A stretch of 64,000 nt of DNA from Panax quinquefolius (lineage: Eukaryota; Streptophyta; Magnoliopsida; Apiales; Araliaceae), in NCBI GenBank assembly GCA_020205615.1, contig CM035153.1, forward strand, positions 96,500,792 through 96,564,791. Direction: 5' to 3'. Within the stretch, counting starts at the first letter, position 1. Every line of letters starts with the position of its first letter. Made by a program: the position numbers and the translations under genes. This document shows, in pieces, positions 38,025-50,934 of the stretch. The notes under the pieces were generated by a model. The model did no database searches and was not told the origin of the DNA. It saw nothing but the letters and a program-made list of their open reading frames with translations.

Positions 38025-38381
38025 AGGTCCTATCCAGGACTCTGTATTTTCTTAAAATGCGGACCTTTTTTTTTTTTGCTTTTTTTACTTTTTTTTTAAA
38101 ACAACTAAAAATAAAATAAAATAAAATTATGGAACTGAAATTTTTACATAATACAGTGTTTTGAGTGTGATTTGGATACATATAACAAAACATATGCATG
38201 CATCATGCATGATTGTACATACATTTTTTGGTATAAGTATCCAAATCACGCCCAAAACATTGTATTATAAAAAAATTTCAGTTCCATAAATTTTTTTTTT
38301 TTTTTTTTTTTTAGTTAAAAAAAAAAAAAAAAAAAAAAAAAATTAAAATCTTTTACTCAAATCCGAGTCAGGGACGGGATC

Positions 38382-38383
<2 letters not shown>
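38021..38383. mobile_element. inverted-repeat (foldback/MITE) element between TA repeats
   Basis: The arm at about 38,125-38,185 (TTATGGAACTGAAATTTTTA and on) is the reverse complement of 38,229-38,290 with few mismatches, around a CATGCATGCATCATGCATG core. Outer parts are AGTCAGGTCCTATCCAGGAC on the left and CCGAGTCAGGGACGGGATCA on the right, plus long T and A runs. The family is not identified; insertion into TA repeats is inferred from the flanks. Confidence 0.65.

Positions 38384-38422
<39 letters not shown>
38384..38422. repeat. TA microsatellite, right
   Basis: About 19 TA repeats directly right of the inverted-repeat element. Confidence 0.95.
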
Positions 38423-38424
<2 letters not shown>

Positions 38425-38717
38425 CAAATAATTCAAACCATGTAAATCTCATATGATTAAATGAAATTTACCCTTTTATTTAACAAATAATTCTTACGCT
38501 TTTAGCAAATTGTCATCATCCACAACCTGAAAATTTCAAGAAAAGTTCTGAATAAAGTATCATAATAATTTTTTTTAGACATTTTCCCACTTTTTATTCA
38601 TTATTTTAGTCGCCTATTCCGTTCACTATAACGTCTTTAAGGATAGAATTACAAGAACATTAAATATTAACATCCAGCCATACATGTCAATACAAAGGAA
38701 ATTGCAAAATGGTGCTA
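38423..38717 (-). other. PYD1: 3' flank, probable 3' UTR of PYD1
   Basis: AT-rich sequence downstream (minus strand) of the PYD1 stop with no coding signal. The transcript end cannot be placed from sequence alone. Confidence 0.45.
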
Positions 38718-38874
38718 TCAGTTAGAAACCATGCTCTCACTCTCTTTCACAAATCCATCTCCTGTCCAATCTTTGTCGGACTGCAATCCTTTCTTAAGAG
38801 CCTTTTTCTTCTGTATTGCTTCTTTCTGTCTTTTGACCAAATCCGTGTGAGTTGTAAAATACTGAAGAGAAATC
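38718..38874 (-). CDS. PYD1: PYD1 last exon
   Basis: 157 nt encoding ISLQYFTTHTDLVKRQKEA through SDKDWTGDGFVKES and ESMVSN, then TGA at 38,720-38,718. Acceptor TTGTTATCAG. The preceding intron is only 102 nt. Confidence 0.95.
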
Positions 38875-41800
38875 CTGATAACAAAAAGTTTAAAAATTAA
38901 ATTTTAGTATATTTTTAGGCATGGGCAATCAATAATTTTATAATGCGACAAATGATTATTTGAACCGAGTGACCACCCTCTGAAATCTTCTATGGATGAA
39001 AAGTTGTGCATCCTCATGAAATCCTTCAGCTCCGAGCAAAGCTTTCCTACAATATCGTAACCATGCACCATCACACCAGTGCAGACCTACAATCAAATAT
39101 CAATGAACAGTTATGATATTGTATGAGAGTATAACAAACAAATTATTATAAAAACAAGTGCCTATTGTTTCTCTCTGATTTGATATTTCAGCCAACAGGG
39201 TGAAGTTTTAACATGATTATTGCTTTTAATCAATCATCTACGCAAGTTCGGGCATGTCTAGCCTTGAAAATTCCTTGACTAACACTACGCGTAAGGTTAT
39301 CTCGTGTAAGGTATGCACAACAGCCAGAAAAACCGAAAAACTAATCCATTTTCTCCTATGCATTGAGGTGTTTTAAATCTTACAATGGTTTGGTTGCGCA
39401 TGTAAACCTAGTAGCTTAGACACTTCAAATGCTGCAAATTCTGTCACCGCAATCAGGTTCCCGAACATGAGTAGCCTCTTCATCTTGGTCGTCTTATGCA
39501 ATATAAAGAATTAAATGGAGAACGAAACAAACTGCATCACCATGTGTAAAATGCAGAAAAGTTCTCCGTTCACATCTTGCATTTACTCCTCGGAGTAAAT
39601 GACAATGGAAATTCTAATTTCAGTATGGAGATAGTACAAGAAATTAAAACTGTGAAGGTAACTTTGCAATTCATAATTAGAAGTTCAATTTTAAATAAAA
39701 TACAGAAGAGGAAAATGTTTAAACAGATATTTTGTTTAGAACAGATCAATTGAAAAGCAATCACGAATTCACGATAGTGGAACCACTACTCTGTGTTAAT
39801 CTTGCTAGCTTAATCTCTAGCTATAGCTGTTGCTTGTGGTATATCTATAGCCAGCAATAACATTTACTAGAATTTAATATGGGCACTGTGAGCGCAATTG
39901 ATTCCTACATAAGAAAGACAGTAGTTGCCCATGACCTACAGGGATAAAGAAGAAGCCCAGGGCATAAGCAAAGTACAACTTTTCGTTACAAAACTGAAAG
40001 CAAACCAAAAAATTTCCATTTATCTCAATTATTCACGAGTCCAAGTAAATTCAAGCACAATAAAGAAAACCATGTCCTTGCATATAACTACTTACTGAAA
40101 AGAATAACTAAAGCATACAATGATACAACAAAGAAAAATGTTTCCTGCTGAATAATGAAGAAAGAACCTGCAAACTTAATTTTGGAAACTCTCAATTTTG
40201 GGAATTTGGAATAGACAATACACCTTCCCATATCAAATGCCAAATTAATTCTCTCTCAGTTTTAGCTACCGTGTCAACTCTATGATAACAGGGGGTATTC
40301 ACTATGTGCTGATATGAATTTTCAAACACTTACACTGCACTTCATTGACCTTTCGTGTATGGATCAATAGGAGGAATGGAAACCAAGTTGGTCAAAACTA
40401 ACAACATCATTAACTGTAACGTCCCTAAACCCTGGTCTACCTTCAAACCCGAGCTTGGTGCGTCACAATGCTTAACATCCAACACACACATTCATATATC
40501 CTTAAGACATAACTGAATCTTCAATATATTATAATAGGTCACCTTCTAATCCCAAGTTCTAAGACCTTCAAATCTTCAAAATTACAAACAATGAATATTA
40601 TATCATCTATCTATGTTAATACATCGGTGACTTTTATCCGCCACAACAGATACATATAAAGTTAACATATAACTTATAGTCATACACTTGATCTTTTCCT
40701 TTAGTCTTCTTCGGATTCCTCAGTTCATTCTACCTTCGCTGAAAACATTTTTTTTATTTAAAGCAAAAATGAACATTCAATTGCCTAACAAGTTATAGTA
40801 GTTGAATAAACAATAAAATCAAGAATCAAATATTCTTTCTTTGAAAACTTCAATAACTAAACAATAATTATGAAGTCATTCCAATAAACAGGAATAATTT
40901 TGATTCCTATCATTTAAACATCAATGACATTTTCATTACATGGTCCTAACAACCTTCTCCTACTCTTTCGTCTTCCTTATGTTTGACATCAACAGTGTCT
41001 ACTTCATTATTGTGACACAGTCTGTGTATGCTTTCCTTCTAAGACACAACCTTTGTCTTTAACTTTTGGGTATTACATTCATATTCACTTTAATAACTTA
41101 TATTTGTTCAAGCCGAAACAATTAACATGGACTCATTCTAAACAAATACATATGTGAAAAGAATCATCTTCTCGACATACATATAAGAACAACACAACAC
41201 AAGTGTTCAACAGTTACCAATGTAGTAAACTGAGTATGATCGCAACGATTAAACAATATTTGTAAATGAGATTATGTGAAAATTATTTTTAAAAATGAGT
41301 TTTTATTAATAATTTGTGTTTTATGCGAGTTAGTCATTATTTGACGGCGCTACGATTTATGTGCGCGCGTATTTGAGTGTTAGGATAAATGTGAAAAATA
41401 ATTTTTTTCCAAAAAAAAGCCGTAAAAACACTATTCACGCTAAAAACACAAACTCGTTTTTTCGAAATCTTGAATTACGGTATAGTGTTTATTTGGAAAA
41501 GGGGGATCGGTGGCGAAATCGAATTTTCGAAAAATCGAAAGTCGAATTTTCGGCTAACCGAGCGGATTATGAATAGTAACTGAAAAGGTTAGAAAACCTA
41601 ACTGGATAAGCAGTGGCGGAACCAGAACGGTTTTGTAGGGGGGTCAAAATTTTTAACCGGACACTAATTTTTTAGATTCGTTTGACAGGTCATAACAGGT
41701 CCCAAAAATGACCTGACACACTAATTTTTTATTTTGATTTTAAAATGCCTTTTAATGATTCGATTTGCCCAAGCTCTTTAATTAGCTATATAAAGCATAT

Positions 41801-44800
41801 ATGTATATAGTTTGGGTCTTGGCTTTGCTTAATTCCTAGTTTTTAGCAAAAACAGTCCTAAGAGGACTTTTAACGAACATGTTATGTGCGCCATTTTAAC
41901 AATCAGATTTCTTAGCCATTTCTTTGTGTTCTAACCCGAATTCGCCATCCTTATTACTCCACACACTAACAACTATACTCCATGTCACTAATTCAGTCAA
42001 AAGCTAACTGATTTATACCATAAAAGCATACATAATCTATCTATCAATTAATGAATTCACATACTACTAACTAACTTTATATAAATTCTGTTCATTGGGT
42101 TTTTATAACTTTCATCGTATTAGAAACTTGATAAGATCAGAAAAGTTACTCAAAGAAAATCAAATCTAGAAAAAAAAACGAAAAGAAATCTTGAATAAAA
42201 ACCAGGAACATTTACATGACTTATTGCTCAACATCAAATTCTCTGATTTCAATGTTACAAATCAATTGCACTAAAAAACAATAAACTTTATAGAATCAGT
42301 GAATTTTCAATAAAATCATGAAATAAAATGCCTGACATTCTATTCAACACCTAAAGATAAACGGATGTGAAGGAAACCCAGGTAAGTGAAACAGTTCAAC
42401 TAAAGAACTCTTGCAAAACGACTAAACGAGTACAAATTTAAATATTTTACTTTATTAAATTATTATTATTTCAGACTAATTTGGACCAAAGGTCCAAAGA
42501 TGTTGGTCTGGCCGAGGTGGCGTGGAGCGGTAGAAGCGATTGGAGCAGAGTCATTGAGTCAAGAGGCCGCGATCATGGGCATGCATGACCGAAGACACTG
42601 AGAGTAATGTATGGTGACCGGGTCAAGCGAGGAAGAAACTAAAGAGAGGCGAAGAGTGACTGTAAAGAGGGAGAGACGGAACTTGGAAGAGGAAGACCTA
42701 GTAATTTTTTTATTTTTTTTTATGAAACTACATCGTTTCATGGTTCTTAAAAAAAATAAAAATTTGTTACAACAGATCTGTTCTTTGCGTTGATCGGATT
42801 TGTCGAGACTCTTGAGCCAGTTTATTGCGATTCTTAGGTCATTGGCCCATGCCCATCCCCGCCCCCGCCCCCTCATCTCACTTTGGACCCCCACCCTAAG
42901 GGGTCATTTGCCCCATGCGCCCGCCACTTCACGCCCGCCACGCCTAGTTCCGCCTCATGGATAAGGAAAAATCTAACTAGAATTAGTTAGACTAACAAAG
43001 CCTAAGGTTTCTAGGGCTTGGCTAAGAATTTTGGAAAGTGACTAGGGTTGAGCCAAAATTTAAGCATAGGGTTGAGTCAAGGGTAAAGCTAAGGGTTATG
43101 AGTGACTTAGCTTAGGGTTGAGCCATGGCTCAAGCCTTAGGGTACCGTAAGACTTGAAACCAAAGCTAGCAAGATTGGTGATTATCCCACATGAGATAAT
43201 TCATGTAGTGACTCACCTAGCAAGGTGTATGACTTAAGTTGGGTGACCAACTTGTAAGAAGTGGAAACTAGCTTTTATATAAGCAATTCAAGTCCTAGAC
43301 ATTTCATTTGTTAGCAAATATTTCTAAGTGTTGGGAGAAAGCAAGAGAAAGCAAGATCATAGAGAGAAAAAAAGAGGGCCGGATTCTTTGAGGAAGAAAG
43401 AAGGCCAAGATCAAAGTTAGATCAAGCACAAGGAGAAGAAGAAAGGCTAAGAAGGGAAGAACATAAAACTCATCCATTTTATCCCTTTTTTTAAAGTTTT
43501 CTAGCTTGTTAGAGAAGTGTTTTGTTTGTGGTTGGTTTATGTGAAGATAGATCATAGAAGGATCTTGAAGAGATAAGGGTTATGTGTTTTACATATGTTA
43601 AAACACCCTAATCAAGCATGATAAGTGAATCAAAGAATAAAACTTAAGCCCAAGCATGAGGATGGTTAAACAAGATACTAATGGACTGTCAATGGACTTT
43701 TATATGTGTTTGTTATATGTTGTTGTATGATTTCAAAAGATGAAATCATCGCTAAGTATGTTGTGGGAGTGTTCCAAGTGGAACGGAGGAAAAATACGTT
43801 ATAACGAAGTTATGACGAAATTTTCTGTAAAAGGTATCAAACGTAGAAAACCGTAGCTTGGTACTCTTTTTAAACCAAGCCTACGAGTAGTTAATGTCTC
43901 TGGGAGATCATTTCTTTCTGGGAGATATGTGGTTGGGTGAATATGGGAGTCGTGGACTCAAGAATGAGTTCAATCCGATTTCGGATGAACAAGTTGTGAC
44001 ATTTAGAAAATTCGACGTTTAAAACGTCTTTCGGTGAAAATGGCTCCCGGAAGGGTTTTAAGCCTAATTCCCGACAAGTTAGAGAGTTGAGAAAATTTTT
44101 CTGTTCGAGAGATTTGAAGAATTGGTTACAACGAAGAAATAGACGCAAGAATGAGCTCATTCCGATATCAAACGAGCAAGTTATGAAAGAACGAAATAGA
44201 TGTGTCGAAAATTGACAAAATCTAAAAATTTGACAAAATAGGCATCAAAAACCCTGTGTCGGGGTAGCGCGCTCGGTTTGACAGCTTTGACTTCCTTTAC
44301 TAAATTGGACATAACTCTTTCGTCCGAACTCCGATTGAGGCGATTCAAAAGGCTCTGGAAAGCTAAGGAGTAGACCTACAACTTTCATTATTTAAGTTTT
44401 GAGAGTTGAGGTCGGGATCAAGGCCTAAAATGGACATCTTTAGGACTGTTGTGCAATAGGAGGCAAACCGTGATGGGTTCTTTTTTGCACTAGTATTTAG
44501 TATTTTAAGTTCTAATCATCGATTGGGAATATAGTTCAGGAAGTGTAAACCAAGGTTTGGTAGGTATATGGGATGTGTTAATCATACACAATGGTGTATC
44601 GATTAAGCATTCGGGATAGAGAAGTCGGGCGTATGACGTACGAACTTCGAAACGCCTAATCGAATGTTAATAAACTTAAATAGTGTTCCGATTCTTATGA
44701 GACGAGCATTATAAAACAAGGAATAGAGTTAAAGTAATCCATGAGTGACGTTTATGCGTGGCTAATTGATATGTTTATATGCACTGAATATGTTGGAAGT

Positions 44801-47800
44801 ACAAAGGGCGATTAACGCTAGAGTATAAGTGACCGCTAAGGCAAGTATTCTAACTCCATTCAATCTTCAGTTGAATGTTGGTTTAATGTACGTGGATATA
44901 TATTCTTATGAATAATCCTTATGTATGCTTCGGTTTGCAAAATGTTTAATGGTTGTGTAAACATCAGACTTATACACACTCTTCGTTGGTTGTATAAGTG
45001 TTCAACTATGCTATAATGCATCAAATGTTTAAAATTTTGCTATAACGCATAAATTACTCAAGTTTTAAAGTTCTAATACGCATGAACTGTTTAAGAAGTA
45101 TGTCAATGCCATTTATATCGGCTAGACACATGTTAAAACCTTTCAATGATCTAGATATGATCTTTTGAATTGTTCTTGAGTTTAAGTTAAGCTTCCAAAC
45201 CAATTTCTACTTGGTACGGAATCAGACTGAGAATGAATAACCCTAATATTGGGGGGAAATGTTTTATGTGTCGCGACATGTAATGTCGAGTGACAGGAAA
45301 GAACGCAAATCAAGTCGTTTGTCATGTAGTATTGATCAATACAGGGTACAAAGGGCTGATCACTCAATGTACTCGTGAGTTAAGATTGTTTACAACGGAA
45401 TAGCTGTTTAAACCTTTTCGAAAATGAAAATGAAAGTTCAAGGTCTTATAACCGCTCAGCTAAAGTCACTACGTTGATTCAAAAATGTGTTTTGAAAACA
45501 AAAAAAGTAATTTCCTATCGTTTGAGATCTCTTCCCAACTTTTGTTCAGTTGTTGAAGATTTAGAAGTATGAAAGCATGATTCTTGATTTTGTTATTTTA
45601 TATACAACTGTTATACTTGTTGGGCATGTAAATGCTCAGGTTCAGGAAATGACAAGGGTAAAGGAAAGACTAACGGAGAAGATGTTTATGGAACCAATTT
45701 GTAATATACATGTTTATTGTGAATAATTACTGTTTAATTATCAACATGAGTATGTAATAATAGGCTTATAATAATTAGTAATTACTTTCCTATTAGTATG
45801 AATGCATGGTTAGATGTATATTAGTATTAGTACCGTGAAGCACTGGATCCGGATTTTAAAGGTACTCGGATTCGGGGGCATCACAGAGTGGCTCCCCACC
45901 TAATATGAACTAATGAATTAGTTTCCCGTCTACACTGTCACAAATATGTTCCCGTGGGTATGCTTCTGCGATACCTCAATTGATATTCAGTGAGTTAGAT
46001 CGGTTTCCTAACACATCTTAAACATCTGCACATACAAAGAAGTTGCTCTACTCAATTACTACATGTCAACGGCTAAAAAACATGTGACTGTACTCACAAA
46101 TTAAACTTAGTTAACACCGTAACATTTGACTAGTCGAAGTTATTAATATCGACTAACTTCTTCACATCATTCGCTATTCCACGAAATTTACAATCTTCAA
46201 CAGTTCAATTTCTTAGGTTCGCACGCAAGTGCGGATATTGGCTAAATACGATCTATCGTATAACCAATAACAATTATATCATTGCACAGTGTACAATCAT
46301 ATTCACATTTGCTCACATAGCATACTTATCAAACGTAGCAATATTTGCTCATGTAACACACATCATTGCACGAGGTTCAATTATCCATATATGCCCAAAT
46401 TAGGCAAAAAACACCTTTACCCCCCTGTGGTCGTCGACTTGTAAGCAATTGGCCACTGAACTTTAAAATATGCAATTGGACCACTGTGCTTTCTAAAAAT
46501 GAAAATACAGGCCATTAATTGGACGGACGTCAAATATTTTCAAACGTGGCATTGAAAAAAAATCAAAAAAATATTATTTTCTGATGTGGCGACACAAAAA
46601 AATAATAAAATAAAATCAATAATTATGTGGCAAAAAATGATTGGAAAAAAGTACATTTACCCCACTGTGTTCGTCGACTTGTAAGCATTGAGTCACTGTA
46701 CTTTAAAAAAATGTAATTGACCCACTAAACTTTTAAGGAAGCTTGCAAATAGTATTGCTCTAATGACACCACTTGTATTGCTGTAACTTCGAAGAATGAT
46801 GGTTCAGGTCTATGCACTGTTAAAAGAACTAGCTTTGTTAGTGGGTATAAAACCCCGTCTGTCCCTGCCACTTCGTTCTTGAAGACATGCTTTGTCCCAG
46901 AGGCAGTTGCAGCTCACGGTGCTAACCCTCGTGGAGATCCAGAATCGATTGCTTTGCCATCTGGTCGACTCGGAGCTCATGGAGGTAGCAGTAAAAAGTT
47001 TATAGCAGCTATAGTGCTCATAGTTTTTGTTACACTGTTGGTTATTTCGATAATACAGATGTTTGCATTTTGGTTTATTTATCGGAGAAGGCAAACTATG
47101 GCTGGAACAAGGATTCCTTGTGGGAAGGATGACAAGATGAATCCACATTACAGTGCTCTTATCAGATTATCTTTTGATGAGATAAAAGAACTGACTTCCA
47201 ACTTTGCAAGTCAAGTTGGTCCTTCAGTATTTAAAGGTGAGCTTCCGAACAGAACACCAGTTGTATCTGAGAAAGAATTCCGAGTGGCAGTTTCTACCTT
47301 GGGAGGGACGCATCACCGTAATCTTGTGCCTCTAAAAGGCTCTTGTTTTGAGACAAAACACAAGGTTATACTTTACGAGTATATCCCAATTGGCTCACTG
47401 GACAATTGGTTATTCAACAATGACCAGGACCAAGATAAAGGAATTGGCAACAAAGGCTTGATATTGCTCTTGGAATTGCACGTGCCATTTCTTATTTACA
47501 CTTGGAGTGTCAACAATGCATAGTCCATGGAAATATAAAGCTTGAAAATGTCTTGCTTGATGAGAAGTGTGTCCCCAAGGTGACAAATTTTGGACTTCGG
47601 AGCTTAATCCTAAAGGAAGCCGCATCTACTTAAGAGTCTTCATCAGTTGCATGCTTGGCGAAATGTTGCTCCAAATTGTGACGTGCAAGAGCAGTATGCC
47701 GGTTGACATATTTTTTTAAAGTACAGTGACTCAATGCTTACAAGTCGACAAACACAGTGAGGTAAAGGTACTTTTTTCCAATCATTTTTTGCCACATAAT

Positions 47801-50800
47801 TAATGATTTTATTTTATTATTTTTTTGTGTTGCCAAATCAAAAAATAATGATTTTTTGATTATTTTTTTTCAATGCCACGTTTGAAAATATTTGACGTTC
47901 ATCCAAGAAATTGGACCGAATGGCTTGAATTTTCATTTTTAGAAAGCACAGTGGTCCAATTGCATATTTTTAAAGTTCAGTGGCCAATTGCTTACAAGTC
48001 GACGACCACGGGGGGTAAAGGTGTTTTTTGCTCCCAAATTATTTGATTTGACAATACTAACTTATCACCATTCATATAATTATTACAATTCATATTTCAA
48101 CAATAAATATTTCGAGTAGAATAGCTCAACAATTTGAGTTAGGCCGAATCAAATGGCAATACCTCCTTTTTCCTTGAAATCATGCAATAAATTTCATATA
48201 ACAAATGAAATTTTACCATTTAAACACATGTCTTGTACCGAAAAATAATAAGTACAAGAATCATACAATACTTGCATAACACAGATGTTATACATCATAC
48301 AAAACATGCACGGAATAATATCATGTACAGATTAGGAAACTTGCATAACATAAAGTTTTTATACAAGTTAGAAACTTGCTACAAGTAAAACTTGTATAAG
48401 ATTAGAAACTTGCAAAAAGTTCAGAAAACTTGAGCACTACTTACAGCTTACACTATATCGCTCTTCGAATGCCCTATATATCACATAAGGATAACATACC
48501 AAATAGTCCTATATAGACTTTGTTTATTGGTTTACATTATCATAATTCTCATTTTATATTGTTCGTGATCTAAAATTTAATTTACGCGGCCAAACTTCAA
48601 AAACACCTCTTGGTATCGCAGTGTTCGAGAACGTCACGACCCCCATATCAACCCTCCCTATTGATTTATATTAACTTCATTCCATATCTTACCATATCCG
48701 TTTCATTATAATCGAAACACTTTTCAAATTCATTAACACTTGACACGGCGTTTCGACGGTTGTACGTCGCACTCCCGACTTGCCTAACACGAACGCCTAA
48801 GCGATACACCCTTGCGTACCATTCCTTGGTTTTCATTCCCCTAGACCATATTTCCAAAGTTCAATGTTTAGAACTCGGAAATACTTGACAAACATGGCTT
48901 AGCGTCACAGTGTTTCGAAATAATCACCACGCCTTGTGCCCGATTGTACAACAGCCCTAAAAATTTCCAATTTCGACCCTGCTCCCGACCTCAAATCTCA
49001 AAACTTATATAATTAAATTTGTAGGTCTACTTCATAGCTTTCCGGAACATCTTAAATCATCTTAATCGGAGTTTGGATGAAAAAGTTATGCCCAGACTAT
49101 TAAAGGACGTCAAAACTGTCATGCCCGACACTATTCCGGCGCAGCCCGTGCCCAAAATGGCTTGTGGGTAACGCGCCCAGCGCCCAGCGCCCAGCCTGCA
49201 GAATGTTTGCTGCCCATTTTATCAAATTTCCAAATTTTGTCGATTTTGTCACACCTACTTCGTACCTTCATGACTTCTTCCCCCAATATCGAAATGAGTC
49301 CGTTCTTAAGTTAATTTCTTCCTTGTAACATCCTCTTCAAATTCCTATGGGCAAAAAATTGTCATTTTCGCTGAAAGACGTTTTAACGTCGAATTTTCTA
49401 AATTTCATAACTCGGTCATCTGAAGTCGGATTGAGCTCGTTCTTGAGCCTACGGCCCATGTTTTCACCCAACTACTCGACCCCCTGACAGAAAGAATTTT
49501 CTTGAAGTGCCAACTACCCGTAAACTAGAGCCAAAAGTCTTACCAAGCAAGGATTTTTTTACTTTTAACATCTTTTACTAAAATATTTGCCATAACTTCG
49601 TTATACCTTATTTTTACTCCGTTCCACTTGGAACATTTCCGAATCTTACATATGTATATTTCTTCTTTCTGGATTATCATTATTAGCTTACGAACTATAA
49701 TATCAACTAGTCCACTAAACAACTTACACCATTTTCATACTTAGTTCGATTCATTACTTTCATTCCGTTTTCTCTTTTCATACATATTATCAGATTTTCA
49801 TCCTTATTTCTCCCGATCTTTCATGATTCACATGAATCATCAACAACCACCAACAAAACACTTCATAACTATACGAAAAACTATAAAAGAGTTGGTGTAG
49901 AGGTTTTACCTTTGATATTTTTTCTCGTTCTTGCTAACGTATGTATTAAGATTACGTTCCTCGAACTTTCTTCTTCAAATTCCCGAGCACCTCTCTCTCT
50001 CTCAATACTTCTAGAGTTTCTTCTCTTAGTTTTGTGAATTGGTGAGAACTAATGAAGGAATGACCTCCTATTTATAGGTGAAGCAAGACCTAGGGTAGTT
50101 TGGTCATTTTCCTAACCTAACCATCAACCAACCATGGTTAAGTGGTGGGAGATAGGATGACAAACTTTCATAGGAAGCTCTCCACTCCCATTGGTCCATA
50201 CATGATCACTTGGATTAAGTTAGACCTTATTTAGCTTAACTAGGTTTTGTTTTCCTAGTTTGGTTACTTCAACCACTTAGCCGCAATATTTGACTTTGCC
50301 TTTCAGTATTTCTAAATTTTCTTATTATTCTTCTTTAACTTTCAAAATTCGTTCCATAGCCGAAAAACAGCGTTTTTTGTTTTCAAATTTTATTAGATAT
50401 TCTATTTTTCCTCTTCATATAAACTCAAACACATTATTCGAAAAATCAAAAAAAAAACGTAAAAGCGTTTTTAGCGTGAATAGTGTTTTAGGTCTTTTTC
50501 CACAAAAAAATTTATTTTCTTATACGAACCTCAAACTCGTAAATTTTAACATGTAAACAAATTCAAGGTCATAATACAAACCTTTAAACACATAACACAG
50601 AATATTATCAATAAAAATTCATTTTATTCATCCTCAAGTCTAATTTCAAGACTATCCGATTTCTCGGGTCATCAAATTAACTACATCAGCTTTGGCAACC
50701 AATTAGATTGAAGGTAAACCAAGTCCAAAAAAAAAAAAGAACTTTTCAAAGAAACTAATCATGGATGTCTATATCTTATTTGATATGTATATAACTGATT

Positions 50801-50898
50801 CAGAATTTATTTTGCACAAGTATGAAAAAAAATCATAAAACAAAAAATTTAACAGCTATCGGTGTAGAATAGCATATTTTAGATTGTTGTGTATACTA

Positions 50899-50934
<36 letters not shown>

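Larger units (their letters stand above)
41237..45885 (+). mobile_element. solo gypsy LTR, forward, nested in the reverse LTR
   Basis: It starts TGATCGCAACGATT and ends TCGGGGGCATCACA. TSD GAGTA (41,232-41,236) and GAGTG (45,886-45,890) match at 4 of 5 bases. Without the hAT insertion it is about 3.3 kb. It shares blocks with the reverse LTR around it (AAAAACACTATTCACGC; TTCCAAGTGGAACGGAG; ATAACGAAGTTATG). Confidence 0.75.
40415..50676 (-). mobile_element. solo gypsy LTR in reverse, holding nested insertions
   Basis: On the plus strand it starts TGTAACGTCCCTAAACC (reverse of the LTR end) and ends CGGGTCATCAAA (reverse of the LTR start, TGTGATGACCC with one change). TSD TTAAC occurs at 40,410-40,414 and 50,677-50,681. 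Removing the nested forward LTR (41,237-45,890) and Pack-MULE (46,403-48,041) leaves about 3.97 kb with blocks in proper order, including a minus-strand TATA at 50,069-50,076. There is no internal region. Confidence 0.82.

Noticed and set aside
42559..42894. 111-residue minus-strand frame inside the hAT element
   Set aside because: No transposase motif (no hATC dimerisation or zinc-finger BED pattern) and low-complexity composition.
46810..47148. 112-residue minus-strand frame
   Set aside because: Shadow of the captured receptor-kinase fragment on the plus strand.
46403..48032. A resident receptor-kinase gene
   Set aside because: It has TIRs and a perfect 9-bp TSD, lacks the lectin and most kinase regions, and is frameshifted, so capture by a transposon explains it better.
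40415..50676. A complete element bounded by LTRs at 41,237-45,885 and 48,633-50,676
   Set aside because: These LTRs lie in opposite orientations; TSDs show a solo LTR inside another solo LTR.
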